64,000 bases of DNA from Lampropedia hyalina DSM 16112 (GCF_900129055.1 NZ_FQUZ01000005.1:1-64000); one strand, 5' to 3'; counted from the first letter of the stretch, positions 17,899-28,622 are shown. Notes: a model not told the origin generated them from the sequence alone. Translations and numbers: made by a program.

Positions 17899-18624
17899 TC
17901 ACACGCCATCCACCCCGTAACGCTGGCGATACGCCTGCACCTGCTCGCGGTAAGGATGCAGCGGCGGCGCAGTGGCAGTGTCTGTCTGTACCGCCTGCAA
18001 ATACCCCAGCACATCGGTCAGTGTGGCAATCGCGCACACTTGCAGGCCCATTTGCCTGCGGGCGTACTGCACGGCACTGTAGGGCACGTCCTGGCCGTTT
18101 TCAGTGGCTTTTTCCTGGCGATCCAGCGCAATGGCCAGTGCGTGCGGCGTAGCCCCGGCCGCGCGGATCAGGGCCATCGATTCGCGCACGGCCGTGCCGG
18201 CGGAAATGACATCGTCCACGATCAGCACCCGACCTTGCAGGGGCGCACCCACCAGCAGGCCGCCCTCGCCGTGATCCTTGGCTTCCTTGCGGTTGTAAGC
18301 AAATGGCACACTGCGGCCCTGGCGGGCCAGTTCTGCGGTGACAATCGCGGCCAGCGGAATGCCTTTGTAGGCGGGGCCGAAAACCATGTCGAACTCGACT
18401 GCGCCTTGCAGGATGGCATTTGCATAGAATTGCCCCAGGCGCACCAGTTGATGGCCCTGGTTGAACAGCCCGGCATTGAAGAAATACGGGCTTTTGCGCC
18501 CCGCCTTGGTGATGAACTCACCAAAACGCAGCACGCCGCTTTCGATGGCAAACTGCACGAAGTCCTGTGCCTGCGGCAACGGTTGCGGGGTGTGGGAATC
18601 GGTCATATTGTTTGGGAGTTTCAT
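17899..18624 (-). CDS. pyrE: Orotate phosphoribosyltransferase
   Basis: Fifth step of UMP synthesis: orotate + PRPP to OMP. The PRPP-binding motif RVLIVDDVISAGTAVRES and the loop FAYNRKEAKDHGEGG, with catalytic Lys residues, are present, as is SPYFFNAGLF near the N-terminus. 241 residues from 18624, or 235 from the second Met at 18606; neither start has a good ribosome-binding site. The first start codon (18622-18624) overlaps the ATG of the divergent xthA (18623-18625), so promoters of each must lie inside the other gene. Confidence 0.95.
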   Translation of the reverse strand: MKLPNNMTDSHTPQPLPQAQDFVQFAIESGVLRFGEFITKAGRKSPYFFNAGLFNQGHQLVRLGQFYANAILQGAVEFDMVFGPAYKGIPLAAIVTAELARQGRSVPFAYNRKEAKDHGEGGLLVGAPLQGRVLIVDDVISAGTAVRESMALIRAAGATPHALAIALDRQEKATENGQDVPYSAVQYARRQMGLQVCAIATLTDVLGYLQAVQTDTATAPPLHPYREQVQAYRQRYGVDGV

Positions 18625-19444
18625 GAATCAATCGCTTTTCCGTCTCACCAGCCTGAACCTCAACGGCATTCGCTCCGCAGTCAGCAAGGGGTTGCCACAG
18701 TGGCTGGAACAGCATCGCCCCGATTGTATGTGCGTCCAGGAGGTCAAGGCGCAAGAGCCTGACCTGCGCAAAGCGCAACTGCTGCAACTGGGCGACATGC
18801 AGGGCTATTTTCAACTGGCGGACAAAAAAGGCTATTCGGGTGTGGGCATCTACACCCGCCATGCCCCCAGCGATGTGATCTATGGCTGGGACGGCAGCGA
18901 GTTCGATGCCGAAGGCCGCTGCATCGAACTGCGCTTCGATACCCCGCAGCGCAAGCTCTCCATCATCAGTGCCTACTTTCCCAGCGGCTCCTCTGGCGAA
19001 GAGCGGCAGCAGGCCAAGTTCCGGTTTCTGGACGGCTTTTTCCCCTATCTCGATGCACTGCAACGCCAGCGCGAGTTCATTCTGTGCGGTGACATCAACA
19101 TCGCCCACCAGGCCATCGACCTGAAGAACTGGCGCGGCAACCAGAAAAACAGCGGCTTTCTGCCCGAAGAACGCGACTGGATGAGCCGCCTGCTCGGCGA
19201 CAGCACCCACAGCCGCATCCCGCTGGTGGATGTCTATCGCCAGCTCCAGCCCGATGCCACCGATGCCTGCTACACCTGGTGGAGCAACCGGGGCCAAGCC
19301 TATGCCAACAACGTGGGATGGCGGCTCGATTATCATCTGGCCACCCCGGCACTGGCCACGCTGGCGCGCCACGAGCACATCTACAAAGAACAGAAATTCT
19401 CCGACCACGCCCCGATCACCATTGGCTATGACTTCCACCTGTGA
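18623..19444 (+). CDS. xthA: Exodeoxyribonuclease III (AP endonuclease)
   Basis: A 273-residue DNA repair enzyme of the EEP fold. Motifs in order: LTSLNLNGIRSAVSKGL, QEVKAQ (metal-binding Glu), ISAYFPSGSS (Tyr site), LCGDINIAHQAIDLKNW (Asp/Asn) and the C-terminal WRLDYHLATPAL and KFSDHAPITI (catalytic Asp-His). The ATG at 18623 has GGGAG a few bases upstream. It overlaps the following esterase gene at TGATG. Confidence 0.94.
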   Translation: MNQSLFRLTSLNLNGIRSAVSKGLPQWLEQHRPDCMCVQEVKAQEPDLRKAQLLQLGDMQGYFQLADKKGYSGVGIYTRHAPSDVIYGWDGSEFDAEGRCIELRFDTPQRKLSIISAYFPSGSSGEERQQAKFRFLDGFFPYLDALQRQREFILCGDINIAHQAIDLKNWRGNQKNSGFLPEERDWMSRLLGDSTHSRIPLVDVYRQLQPDATDACYTWWSNRGQAYANNVGWRLDYHLATPALATLARHEHIYKEQKFSDHAPITIGYDFHL

Positions 19445-20511
19445 TGCGCACTCCCCTCTCCCTTCAGACCGACCACGCGCCTGACCGCCGCCTGTTCCTG
19501 CACCACGCCCTGCGCACCACTGCCGCCGCTGGCGCGTTGCTGCTGGGCGGCTGCGCCCTGCGCCCCGATACCGCCATGACCGACTCCCGCACTTTCTCCC
19601 CGCTGCCAACATCCCCGCTGGCCGACCACCCCATGCACCCCACGCAACTGCCCCTGTCGGGCTGGCTGGACTGGGAAGACCCGCGCTCCGGCCACACCTG
19701 GCGCGTCTGGCTGCAAATGCCGGAATTCCCGGCCCCGCCCGAGGGTTATCCCGCACTGGTGGTGATGGATGGCAATGCCATCTTTCCGCTGGCAGCACAA
19801 TGGGCACGCTTGCAGCAGACCCGCCCGGTCTATGTACGCGGCGAACCCTGCGTCATCATCGGCATTGGCCATCCCGGTGACGCACTCTTTCACAGCGACA
19901 GCCGCAAGCGCGACTTCACCCCGCCCGCCCCGGATGTCAAGCCCCCCGAAGGCGGGGCCGATGTGCTGCTGGACTTTCTGCAAAACGTGTTGCTGGCCGA
20001 CTGGATGGCACGCATTCCACTGAACCCGCAACGCCTGGGCCTGTACGGCCACTCCCTCAGCGGATTGTTCGTGCTGCACGCCCTGTTCACCCGCCCCGCG
20101 CTGTTCACCGATTACTACGCGGTCAGCCCCTCCATCTGGTGGCACGATGCCTGGCTGCTGCAAGAGCAGGCCCACTTCATCGCCAGCCAGCCGAACCATT
20201 ATCGGCAAGGTGCAGACCAGCGTGCCAACGTCTTTCTCTACGCCGGATCGCTGGAAGAACCCAGCGGCGAACGCCCGGCCAATGCCCCGCCCACCGGCCA
20301 ACGCCACACCGTGCGCCTGCAAATCACCCGTACACGCGAGATGGCGCAACAGCTCCAGGCCCTGCAATGGCCACAGCTCCAGTCCAGCTTCCACCTCTGG
20401 CCCGACCTGACCCACGGCGACACCATGATGCCCTCGCTGATGCAGGCCGTTGGCAACATGAGCATGCCCAAGGCCTGGAAAGATGCCGACTACGGCCTGC
20501 GCCGCGAATAA
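19444..20511 (+). CDS. Alpha/beta-hydrolase, esterase-D/IroE-like, probable Tat lipoprotein
   Basis: 355 residues. The N-terminus has RRLFLHHALRTTAAAGALLL followed by GGC: a twin-arginine-like start plus lipobox, so the enzyme is probably exported and lipid-anchored. The hydrolase core has MDGNAIFPLAAQW and the nucleophile elbow LGLYGHSLSGLFVLHAL (GHSLSG, Ser nucleophile), SPSIWWHD and near the end LTHGDTM, whose His completes the triad. This is the esterase family of IroE/BesA (siderophore esterases), but no siderophore genes are near, so the substrate is open. The ATG overlaps the xthA stop (TGATG). Confidence 0.78.
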   Translation: MRTPLSLQTDHAPDRRLFLHHALRTTAAAGALLLGGCALRPDTAMTDSRTFSPLPTSPLADHPMHPTQLPLSGWLDWEDPRSGHTWRVWLQMPEFPAPPEGYPALVVMDGNAIFPLAAQWARLQQTRPVYVRGEPCVIIGIGHPGDALFHSDSRKRDFTPPAPDVKPPEGGADVLLDFLQNVLLADWMARIPLNPQRLGLYGHSLSGLFVLHALFTRPALFTDYYAVSPSIWWHDAWLLQEQAHFIASQPNHYRQGADQRANVFLYAGSLEEPSGERPANAPPTGQRHTVRLQITRTREMAQQLQALQWPQLQSSFHLWPDLTHGDTMMPSLMQAVGNMSMPKAWKDADYGLRRE

Positions 20512-20540
20512 CACCCTCACTACATCACACCCATCACCCC

Positions 20541-21179
20541 ATGCTGAAACACCACACCATCCCCGTCACTCCCTTCCAGCAGAACTGCACGCTCGTCTGG
20601 GACGATGCGACGCTGCAAGCCGCCGTCATCGACCCCGGTGGCGAACTGCCGCGCATCCTGGCCGCCGTGCAGAAACTGGGACTGAAGCTCGAACAGATCT
20701 GGCTCACCCACGCCCACATCGACCATGCGGGTGCGGCCGGTGAACTGGCGCAAAGCCTGCAACTGCCCATCATCGGCCCGCACCCGCAAGACCAGTTCCT
20801 CATCGACAGCCTGCCCCAGCAAAGCATCTCCTACGGATTCCCACTGGCACAGAGCTTCACCCCCACCCGCTGGCTGGACGAAGGCGACACCGTGCAGATC
20901 GGCAGCGAAGTGCTGCATGTGCGCCACACCCCTGGCCACACCCCCGGCCACGTCATCTTCCACGCCCCGCAAATCCGCCATGCCTTCGTCGGCGACGTAC
21001 TCTTTGCCGGCAGCATCGGCCGCACCGACTTCCCGCGTGGGGATCACGACCAGCTCATCGACAGCATCATCCACAAACTCTGGCCGCTGGGCGACGACAC
21101 CCGCTTCACCCCCGGCCACGGCCCCGACAGCGACTTTGCCCGCGAACGCGCCAGCAACCCCTTCGTGCGCGGCACCTGA
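20541..21179 (+). CDS. MBL-fold hydrolase, glyoxalase II-like
   Basis: 212 residues of one metallo-beta-lactamase domain. The metal ligands are in WLTHAHIDHAGAAGEL, then RHTPGHTPGHVIFH, FVGDVLFAGSIGRTDFP (Asp) and FTPGHGPDS (last His). It has no GloB C-terminal domain, so it matches the short YcbL-type group that hydrolyses S-lactoylglutathione or similar thioesters. It lies 29 bp after the esterase gene, probably in the same transcript. Confidence 0.85.
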   Translation: MLKHHTIPVTPFQQNCTLVWDDATLQAAVIDPGGELPRILAAVQKLGLKLEQIWLTHAHIDHAGAAGELAQSLQLPIIGPHPQDQFLIDSLPQQSISYGFPLAQSFTPTRWLDEGDTVQIGSEVLHVRHTPGHTPGHVIFHAPQIRHAFVGDVLFAGSIGRTDFPRGDHDQLIDSIIHKLWPLGDDTRFTPGHGPDSDFARERASNPFVRGT

Positions 21180-21191
21180 AGGCCCCAGGCA

Positions 21192-22457
21192 ATGAACCCA
21201 AGCCAGCGTGTTCAAGTCGCCACCAGCAGGCTGCTGTGGATGGCGGTGGTGATCCTCTCGATCCCGCTGATCGCCATTTCTGCGATTCGGTTTCAGGCCC
21301 CACACCTGCTCATGCAAAGCAAGGTGCTGACCGATTTCGATGCCTTCCACATTGCCGGAACCATGGCCAACCAGGGGCAGGCGCATGCGACCTATCAGGC
21401 AGCCGCCACATTCGCCGCACAGCAGGAAATCACAGGCACCCAGAACTTCATGCCCTGGACCTACCCGCCCCCGGCCCTGCTGCTCACCCAAGGGCTGGCA
21501 TCGTTGCCGATTGGTGTGGCCTATGCCCTGTTCATTTCGGCCAGTTTCTGCTGCTACCTGCTGGTATTGCGCCAGATGGCCAAGGAGTATCTGCCCGGTG
21601 TGCTGATCGCCACGATTCCCACGCTGGTGTTGACCCTGCGCACCGGCCAGAACTCCTTTCTGATTGCCGCGCTCGCGGGCAGTTTTCTGCTGGGTTTTCT
21701 CCGCCAACGCCCGGTCGCAGGCATTCCCCTGGGCCTGATGGTCATCAAGCCGCATCTTGCGGCGGGCTTTGCCCTGCTTTCGCTGCTGGGCCAACGCTGG
21801 AGCAGCATGCTGTGGGCTGCCTTGACCGTCATCCTGTCGCTGGCCATTGCCACCATCGCGCTGGGTACCGGCATCTGGCCCGCCTTTCTGGGAGGTGTTC
21901 GTGAAGCCGGTCAATTTCTGAGCGAAGGCTATTACCCTTTGTTCAGAATGATCTCCCTGTACGCTTTTTTCCGCTCCCTGGGAACTCCCGCTGATATCGC
22001 CTTTGCACTGCATGCCGTGGGAACCGTGCTGGCATTGGTCATGTTGGCCATCACATGGCGCAGTTCATTGCCGCCTCGCATGGTCGCGGCCACCGCATGC
22101 GTGGCTTCGCTGTTTGTCAGCCCCTATGGCTATGACTACGACCTGACGCTGCTGGGACTGGCCATGGCCCTGGTGATGCGCGACATCATCGAATACGCCA
22201 CCTCCCGGGAACTGATCGCCCTGCTCCTGCTGTCGTGGTGGGCCACCGGCTATGGCTTCTTTTTCGGTGCATTCCAAGAATTGTCATCATCAGGCATCAA
22301 CCACCTGGAACCATCCACCGAATGGTCATTGGCTGCGCCCGCGCTGCTTGCACTGGTCATCGGCAGTGCGCGCGTGCTGCGGCGAGCCACCCCCAGACCG
22401 ATACCGGACGATCATCAGGCACGGCTACCCACCAAGGAAAGTTTGCCAAATTCTTGA
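21192..22457 (+). CDS. GT87-type multi-pass membrane glycosyltransferase (DUF2029)
   Basis: 421 residues with about ten hydrophobic helices. Family features are the N-terminal TDFDAFHIAGTMANQGQAHATY segment (acidic motif after the first helix), MPWTYPPPALLL, TGQNSFLIA, PLGLMVIKPHLA and FVSPYGYDYDLTLL. GT87 proteins are polyprenyl-phosphate-mannose-dependent enzymes in actinobacteria; the donor and acceptor here are unknown. The last 7 codons and the stop are formed by a palindromic repeat (22436-22514), so the C-terminus has probably been rewritten by repeat insertion. Confidence 0.75.
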   Translation: MNPSQRVQVATSRLLWMAVVILSIPLIAISAIRFQAPHLLMQSKVLTDFDAFHIAGTMANQGQAHATYQAAATFAAQQEITGTQNFMPWTYPPPALLLTQGLASLPIGVAYALFISASFCCYLLVLRQMAKEYLPGVLIATIPTLVLTLRTGQNSFLIAALAGSFLLGFLRQRPVAGIPLGLMVIKPHLAAGFALLSLLGQRWSSMLWAALTVILSLAIATIALGTGIWPAFLGGVREAGQFLSEGYYPLFRMISLYAFFRSLGTPADIAFALHAVGTVLALVMLAITWRSSLPPRMVAATACVASLFVSPYGYDYDLTLLGLAMALVMRDIIEYATSRELIALLLLSWWATGYGFFFGAFQELSSSGINHLEPSTEWSLAAPALLALVIGSARVLRRATPRPIPDDHQARLPTKESLPNS

Positions 22458-22514
22458 GGCAAGCCCGCACCCGCCGGGGAAATGCAGCCCAGGTGGGATT
22501 TGGCAGACCTTCCC
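22436..22514. repeat. Palindromic repeat, copy A
   Basis: About 79 bp bounded by GGAAAGTTTGCCAAA and TTTGGCAGACCTTCCC, an imperfect terminal inverted repeat. The interior resembles the left half of copy B (36126-36288): both share TCTTG, AAGCCCGC and CCCGCC blocks in the same order. The left end encodes the C-terminus and stop codon of the GT87 gene. Confidence 0.75.
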
Positions 22515-22588
22515 TCACCAGTTCCCAGACTGTACCCACCCCTGCCAAGGCCATGGACTACCCCACGGTCGGACTGTCGGAACGTCCA

Positions 22589-22594
22589 TATAAT
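22589..22594 (+). promoter_or_regulatory. Possible -10 box of ispB
   Basis: A perfect TATAAT about 105 bp before the ispB start, in the repeat-free part of the gap. No convincing -35 hexamer at normal distance. Confidence 0.4.
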
Positions 22595-22699
22595 GCGCGA
22601 TTGGTTTTGACCAACATCGCACCTTGCGTGCCGGCTCCCTCCAGCAGTCCATCTCCGGGGTTATGCCAGCATTGCATCCAGAAAAATGACAGGTCTTTC

Positions 22700-23701
22700 G
22701 TGACACCAGCAGCCAACACCCAGCACAGCACCAGCACCCCGGAGACCGGGCTTCATCTGATTGCAGCAGACATGCAGGCGGTGGACGCGGTGATTGCCCA
22801 GCGGCTCACCACCAGCGTCCCCCTGATCGGGCAGGTGGCGCACTACATCATCTCTGCGGGCGGCAAACGCCTGCGCCCCGCCATGCTGCTGCTGGTGGCC
22901 AATGCCCTGGGTTATCAGGGTAGCCAGCACCACGCGATGGCCGCCGTCATCGAATTCATCCACACCGCCACCCTGCTGCACGACGACGTGGTCGATGAGT
23001 CCACCATGCGCCGCAGCAAACCCACCGCCAACTACACGTTCGGCAACCCCGCCAGCGTGCTGGTGGGCGACTTCCTGCACTCCCGTGCCTTCGAGATGAT
23101 GGTGGCCACGCGCGAATTGCGCGTCATGGAAGTGGTGGCCGCTGCCACCAACATCATTGCCGAAGGCGAAGTGCAGCAACTGCTGAACATGCACGATGCC
23201 GCGCTGGACGAGCAGGGCTATCTGCACGTCATCCGCTCGAAGACCGCCAAGCTGTTCGAGGCCAGCACCCAGGTCGCGGCCATCCTCACCCAGTCCCCTC
23301 CTGCCCTGGAAGCCGCCGCCGCCACCTATGGGCAGGCACTGGGCACGGCCTTCCAGATCATCGACGACGTGCTGGACTACGACGGCGCGCCCGCCGAAAT
23401 GGGCAAGAACGTGGGCGACGACCTGCGCGAAGGCAAGGCCACCCTGCCGCTGATTGCCGCCATGCAGCACGGCACAGCCGGGCAGGCCGCCATCGTCCGC
23501 CATGCCATCGAACAGGGCGAGACCGAACAGTTGCAGGCCATCATCCAAATCGTGCGCGAGACCGGAGCCATCGACCTGGCCCGCGAAGCCGCCCACCGCG
23601 AAGCCGAACGCGCCATTGCGGCCCTGGCTGCATTCCCGGACAATCCCTACAGTCAGACCCTGCGGGAATTGCCCGCACAGTTGCTGTTGCGGCGCAAGTG
23701 A
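22700..23701 (+). CDS. ispB: Octaprenyl (polyprenyl) diphosphate synthase
   Basis: Makes the isoprenoid side chain of ubiquinone from IPP and allylic diphosphate. Both aspartate-rich motifs are present: LLHDDVVDESTMRR (FARM) and FQIIDDVLDYDG (SARM), also GGKRLRPAMLLL and GKATLPLI. The start is taken as GTG at 22700, giving 333 residues; from there ETGLHLIAADMQAVDAVIAQRL aligns with the E. coli IspB N-terminus as I recall it. An ATG at 22772 would cut off this part. A much longer upstream open frame has no family content. Confidence 0.94.
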   Translation: MTPAANTQHSTSTPETGLHLIAADMQAVDAVIAQRLTTSVPLIGQVAHYIISAGGKRLRPAMLLLVANALGYQGSQHHAMAAVIEFIHTATLLHDDVVDESTMRRSKPTANYTFGNPASVLVGDFLHSRAFEMMVATRELRVMEVVAAATNIIAEGEVQQLLNMHDAALDEQGYLHVIRSKTAKLFEASTQVAAILTQSPPALEAAAATYGQALGTAFQIIDDVLDYDGAPAEMGKNVGDDLREGKATLPLIAAMQHGTAGQAAIVRHAIEQGETEQLQAIIQIVRETGAIDLAREAAHREAERAIAALAAFPDNPYSQTLRELPAQLLLRRK

Positions 23702-23797
23702 GCAGGCAGTCTGGCAGGAACCCCGGCACACCGTCCGAACTCCATAGTGCATTCATTTCCACCAGCCGATTGACCCCTGTACCGACGAGGTAACACC

Positions 23798-24097
23798 ATG
23801 TCCCTGCACTTTCCCTCTGCCAAAGCCTTCTGGAGCACCACTGCCGCTGTCGCGCTGGCCGCCTGCGCCAGCACCGCAGCATTTGCCGAAACCCTCAAGG
23901 GCCGGGTGGATGTGGTGAACCAGGGCAACAAAACGCTGGTCGTGGCCGGAATCACCTTCCAGACCACCGCAGAGACCCGCTACAACGAGGCACTGCAAAC
24001 CTTCACCAACCTCAAGCAAGGCCAGAAAGTCACCGTCGAATTCGACCGCTCCGGCAGCAACCTCTACACCGCCAAGGCCATCGCACTGGAGCCTTGA
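23798..24097 (+). CDS. Small secreted protein, DUF5666-like
   Basis: 99 residues. A signal peptide with hydrophobic core STTAAVALAACASTAAFAE, cleaved probably after AFA, is followed by a mature part of about 69 residues of beta pattern: LKGRVDVVNQGNKTLVVAGI, then FTNLKQGQKVTVEFDR. This matches small OB-like periplasmic domains of the DUF5666 type (G-x-V...G...V.G..), role unknown. The start is supported by GAGGTAA 10 nt upstream. Confidence 0.65.
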   Translation: MSLHFPSAKAFWSTTAAVALAACASTAAFAETLKGRVDVVNQGNKTLVVAGITFQTTAETRYNEALQTFTNLKQGQKVTVEFDRSGSNLYTAKAIALEP

Positions 24098-24128
24098 CGC
24101 AGGCTTTTGAGCCGCATATCGGCGGCGG

Positions 24129-25430
24129 TTGAAACGCATGGAATCCTCCGTGATCTTGACCGGTGCGGTAGTGGCCGCAACCATCGCCCTGTGGGCCACC
24201 GGCAGGTTGCCCGAATATCTGACCGCGCTGCTGTTCTTCGCCCTGGCCATGGTGCTGGGACTGGCTCCACCATCGGTGGTGTTTTCCGGTTTTGCATCGG
24301 CGGCGTTCTGGCTGGTGCTCAGCGGCTATGTCATCGGCCTGGCCATCAGCAAAACGGGGCTGGCTGCGCGCATGGCAGGGGTCTTCGCGGGAAGGCTGAC
24401 TGTGTCGTACCCGGTCATGGTGCTGGGGGTGGTCGGGCTGGCCTACGCACTGGCTTTCGTCATGCCCTCGAACATGGGGCGCATCGCCTTGCTGATGCCC
24501 ATCGTGCTGGCCCTGGCCGACCGCGTGGGGCTGACAGCGGGCCGTCCGGGCCGCACCGGAATGGCACTGGCGGTAGGCTTCGGCACCTTCCAGCTCTCTG
24601 CCTCCATCCTGCCCGCCAATGTGCCCAATCTGGTCATGGCAGGAGCCATTGAGGCCAACTATGGCCTGCACCTCTCCTACCTGCCCTACCTGATGCTGCA
24701 CGCGCCGGTGCTGGGTGTGCTCAAGGGCATCGCGCTGTGGCTGTCCATCGTCTGGCTGTTCCATGACCGTCTGTCGGCACCCTCCATTGATGCGCCTGCC
24801 AAGCCGTGGACATGGGCCGAGAAGCGTCTGGCCTGCTTGCTGGTGGTGACGCTGGGGCTTTGGCTGACCGAGAGCCTGCATGGCATTGCACCGGCGTGGG
24901 TCGGGCTGGCGGCGGCATGTCTGTGCCTGCTGCCCTCCATCGGCTTTGTCAGTGGCGAGGCGTTCGGCAAGGAAGTCAATCACCGCATGACCCTCTATGT
25001 CGCCGCCATCCTCGGTCTGGCGGCACTGGTCGGGCACAGCGGACTGGGAGAGGCCATCGGTCAGGCATTGTTGCGCATGGCCCCGCTCGACCCACAGGCT
25101 CCGTTCACCAGCTTTGCCGCGATCACCGGCATCACGGCCCTGCTGAACTTCGTCGTCACGGCCAATGGCGTGCCCGCCATATTCTCGCCGCTCGCCCAAT
25201 CCCTGGCCGATGCTGCGGGCCTGCCGCTGATGACCGTGCTGATGATTCAGGTGCTGGGCTTTGCCACCCCACTGCTGCCCTACCAGGCATCGCCCATCAT
25301 CGTGGCCATGGGGCTGGGCGGCATCCCGCTCGCTGCCGCATTGCGCCTGGGACTGGTGTTGGCAGCCATCACCTTCGTATTGCTGCTGCCTTTGCAATAC
25401 TGGTGGTTCCAAGCCTTGGGCTGGTTATAG
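24129..25430 (+). CDS. SLC13/DASS-family anion permease
   Basis: 433 residues, about 11 hydrophobic helices. The internal-repeat motifs of sodium/sulfate-dicarboxylate symporters can be seen: FASAAFWLVLSGYVIGLA, FVMPSNMGRIALLMPI (first S-N-[TM] motif), FQLSASILPANVPNLV, then in the second half NFVVTANGVPAIFSP and FATPLLPYQASPIIVAM. The likely substrate is a dicarboxylate or sulfate, but the motif match is loose. It is single, just after the DUF5666-like gene; a second ATG at 24138 is possible. Confidence 0.75.
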   Translation: MKRMESSVILTGAVVAATIALWATGRLPEYLTALLFFALAMVLGLAPPSVVFSGFASAAFWLVLSGYVIGLAISKTGLAARMAGVFAGRLTVSYPVMVLGVVGLAYALAFVMPSNMGRIALLMPIVLALADRVGLTAGRPGRTGMALAVGFGTFQLSASILPANVPNLVMAGAIEANYGLHLSYLPYLMLHAPVLGVLKGIALWLSIVWLFHDRLSAPSIDAPAKPWTWAEKRLACLLVVTLGLWLTESLHGIAPAWVGLAAACLCLLPSIGFVSGEAFGKEVNHRMTLYVAAILGLAALVGHSGLGEAIGQALLRMAPLDPQAPFTSFAAITGITALLNFVVTANGVPAIFSPLAQSLADAAGLPLMTVLMIQVLGFATPLLPYQASPIIVAMGLGGIPLAAALRLGLVLAAITFVLLLPLQYWWFQALGWL

Positions 25431-25441
25431 AGAAGACCAAG

Positions 25442-26122
25442 TCATGCGCCATGCCAGGCACTCGCCAGTTCGCGGGCGGCCTGCTGCGCATCGGTTGCGG
25501 CGCAAATCGCACCAATCACCGCCACGCCATCGGCCCCGCTCTGGCGCAGACGCGGCACATCGGCCACAGTGATGCCGCCAATGGCCACAGCGGGCAGGTG
25601 CGTCTGCTGGCGCAGGCGTGCCCAGGCTTCATGCCCCAGCGGGGCGTAGGCATCGGCCTTGGAAGCGGTGGCGTGCAGCGGGCCGATGCCCACATAGTCC
25701 AGCCATGCCGCATATTGGTTAGCAATCAGCAGTTCCGAATCGCTGTCTGCCGTCAGGCCGACGATGGCCTGTTCGCCCACCAGTTGCCGCACCACCGGCA
25801 CCGGAAATTCCGACTGCCCCACATGCACGCCATGCACCCGCGCGCCCTGCGCCCGTGCGGCCAGATACACGTCCACGCGGTCGTTCACCAGCAGCGTGAC
25901 ATGGGCAGGCAGCTGCTGGGCCAGAGCCAGCACCAGTTCCAGAAAATCCCGCGCAGTGGCAGTTTTTTCGCGCACCTGCACGGTGGTCACGCCCCCGGCC
26001 ACGGCCTGCTGCACGGTGTGCAGCACACTGCGCCCCGCACGCTGGCACTTGGCGGTATCGGTGACGAGGTAGAGGGACAAATCCAGTGGAGAACGGGCAG
26101 GCATGGTCATGGTGTGGAGCAT
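25442..26122 (-). CDS. thiE: Thiamine-phosphate synthase
   Basis: Joins HMP-PP and thiazole phosphate to thiamine phosphate. A TIM barrel of about 226 residues with LYLVTDTAKC at the N-terminus, GVTTVQVREKTA (pyrophosphate/Arg site), LLVNDRVDVYLAA, GIGPLHATASKADA (a diverged form of GP.F.T.TK) and VAIGGITVADV near the end. It lies 15 bp downstream of thiM and is controlled with it by the TPP riboswitch. Other Met starts at 26110 and 26104 are possible. Confidence 0.92.
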   Translation of the reverse strand: MLHTMTMPARSPLDLSLYLVTDTAKCQRAGRSVLHTVQQAVAGGVTTVQVREKTATARDFLELVLALAQQLPAHVTLLVNDRVDVYLAARAQGARVHGVHVGQSEFPVPVVRQLVGEQAIVGLTADSDSELLIANQYAAWLDYVGIGPLHATASKADAYAPLGHEAWARLRQQTHLPAVAIGGITVADVPRLRQSGADGVAVIGAICAATDAQQAARELASAWHGA

Positions 26123-26137
26123 GGGTGAGAAACGACT

Positions 26138-26947
26138 TCAGGCGACGCGGATGTCCGCCCACTGGCGCAGATGCGAGGCTTGCACGCTGGCAAGTGCATC
26201 GAGAAACTGCACGGCAAAGCTGCCGGGGCGGTCTGCCTGTGCGGCGGCCATCTGCGCGGCTACCGTGTAAACCAGCACCGCTGCCACGCTGCTGGCCAGC
26301 CGGTCTTCGTGCAGCGCGGCAAAGGCCGCCAGCACCGCGCCCAGCGCGCAGCCACCGCCGGTCACACGGGTCAGCAAGGGTGTGCCATTGGCCAGACGCA
26401 CCTGCCGCTGGCCATCGGTGAGAAAGTCCACGGCCCCGGATACCGCCACCACACTGCCGTACTGTTGCGCGAGTGCCATAGCAGCCTGCTCGGCCTGTGC
26501 CACCGAGTGGGTGGCATCCACACCCCGGCCACCCTGCCCCTGTCCGGCCAGTGCGAGAATTTCCGAGGGGTTGCCCCGGATGATGTCGGGGCGCAACTCC
26601 AGCAGTTGCCGCGCCAGTGCCGTGCGAATGGGCAGAACACCCACGGCCACCGGGTCCAGCACCCAGGGCGTACCGGCAGCACGGGCCGCCTGTGCCGCTT
26701 CCAGCGCAGCTTCGGCCTGCACCGGTGTGGGAGTGCCCAGATTGACCAGCAGGCACGATGCCATCTGCGCAAAAAGTCCAGCCTCGCCCGGAATGTCCGT
26801 CATGGCCGGGGTCGCTCCCAATGCCAGCAGCGCGTTGGCGGTGAAGTTGGTGACGACGTTGTTGGTGATGCAGTGCACCAGCGGAACCTGCTGGCGCAAT
26901 TGCGTGAGTGCCGCTGTGGCGTGGTCGAGATAGGTGTTTGTTGTCAT
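26138..26947 (-). CDS. thiM: Hydroxyethylthiazole kinase
   Basis: Salvage kinase for 4-methyl-5-(2-hydroxyethyl)thiazole; ribokinase-like fold, 269 residues. Motifs: [21 protein letters not shown] at the N-terminus, [20 protein letters not shown] and [15 protein letters not shown] with the catalytic Cys. The ribosome-binding site AAGGGA lies 7 nt before the ATG and is part of the riboswitch core. First gene of thiM-thiE; the window has no thiC or thiG, so the cluster is a salvage unit. Confidence 0.95.
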   Translation of the reverse strand: MTTNTYLDHATAALTQLRQQVPLVHCITNNVVTNFTANALLALGATPAMTDIPGEAGLFAQMASCLLVNLGTPTPVQAEAALEAAQAARAAGTPWVLDPVAVGVLPIRTALARQLLELRPDIIRGNPSEILALAGQGQGGRGVDATHSVAQAEQAAMALAQQYGSVVAVSGAVDFLTDGQRQVRLANGTPLLTRVTGGGCALGAVLAAFAALHEDRLASSVAAVLVYTVAAQMAAAQADRPGSFAVQFLDALASVQASHLRQWADIRVA

Positions 26948-27042
26948 GTGACAATCCCTTCGCTAGTGCGAGATAGATCAGGTTCAACGGGTCTGCTCTC
27001 AGCTTTACCAGATGACGCATCCGGTAAGGCACCCCGTGTCAC
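26948..27042 (-). promoter_or_regulatory. TPP (thi-box) riboswitch controlling thiM-thiE
   Basis: On the minus strand the order is the P1 strand TGTCAC-type end, CGGGGTGCC, a variable hairpin, GCTGAGA, ACCCGTTGAACCTGATC, then CTAGCGAAGGGA, all signature parts of the thi box. P1 forms between GTGACA (27037-27042, minus) and TGTCAC (26948-26953). The conserved AAGGGA near the 3' end is also the thiM ribosome-binding site, so ligand binding can directly block translation. It begins 12 bp after the argH stop. Confidence 0.95.
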
Positions 27043-27054
27043 GGTCAATGGAAA

Positions 27055-28530
<1,476 letters not shown>

Positions 28531-28622
28531 GCGCGAAGGGATAATAAGAGAATCAAAAGGCTGGATTCTAGCCCCCTGCCCCACTCGCCTGCGGCAATCT
28601 GGCCGTCATCCCTCTGCCACCC

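Noticed and set aside
22235-22699. Long N-terminal extension of ispB
   Set aside because: It overlaps the GT87 gene and repeat copy A; IspB homology begins only after 22700.
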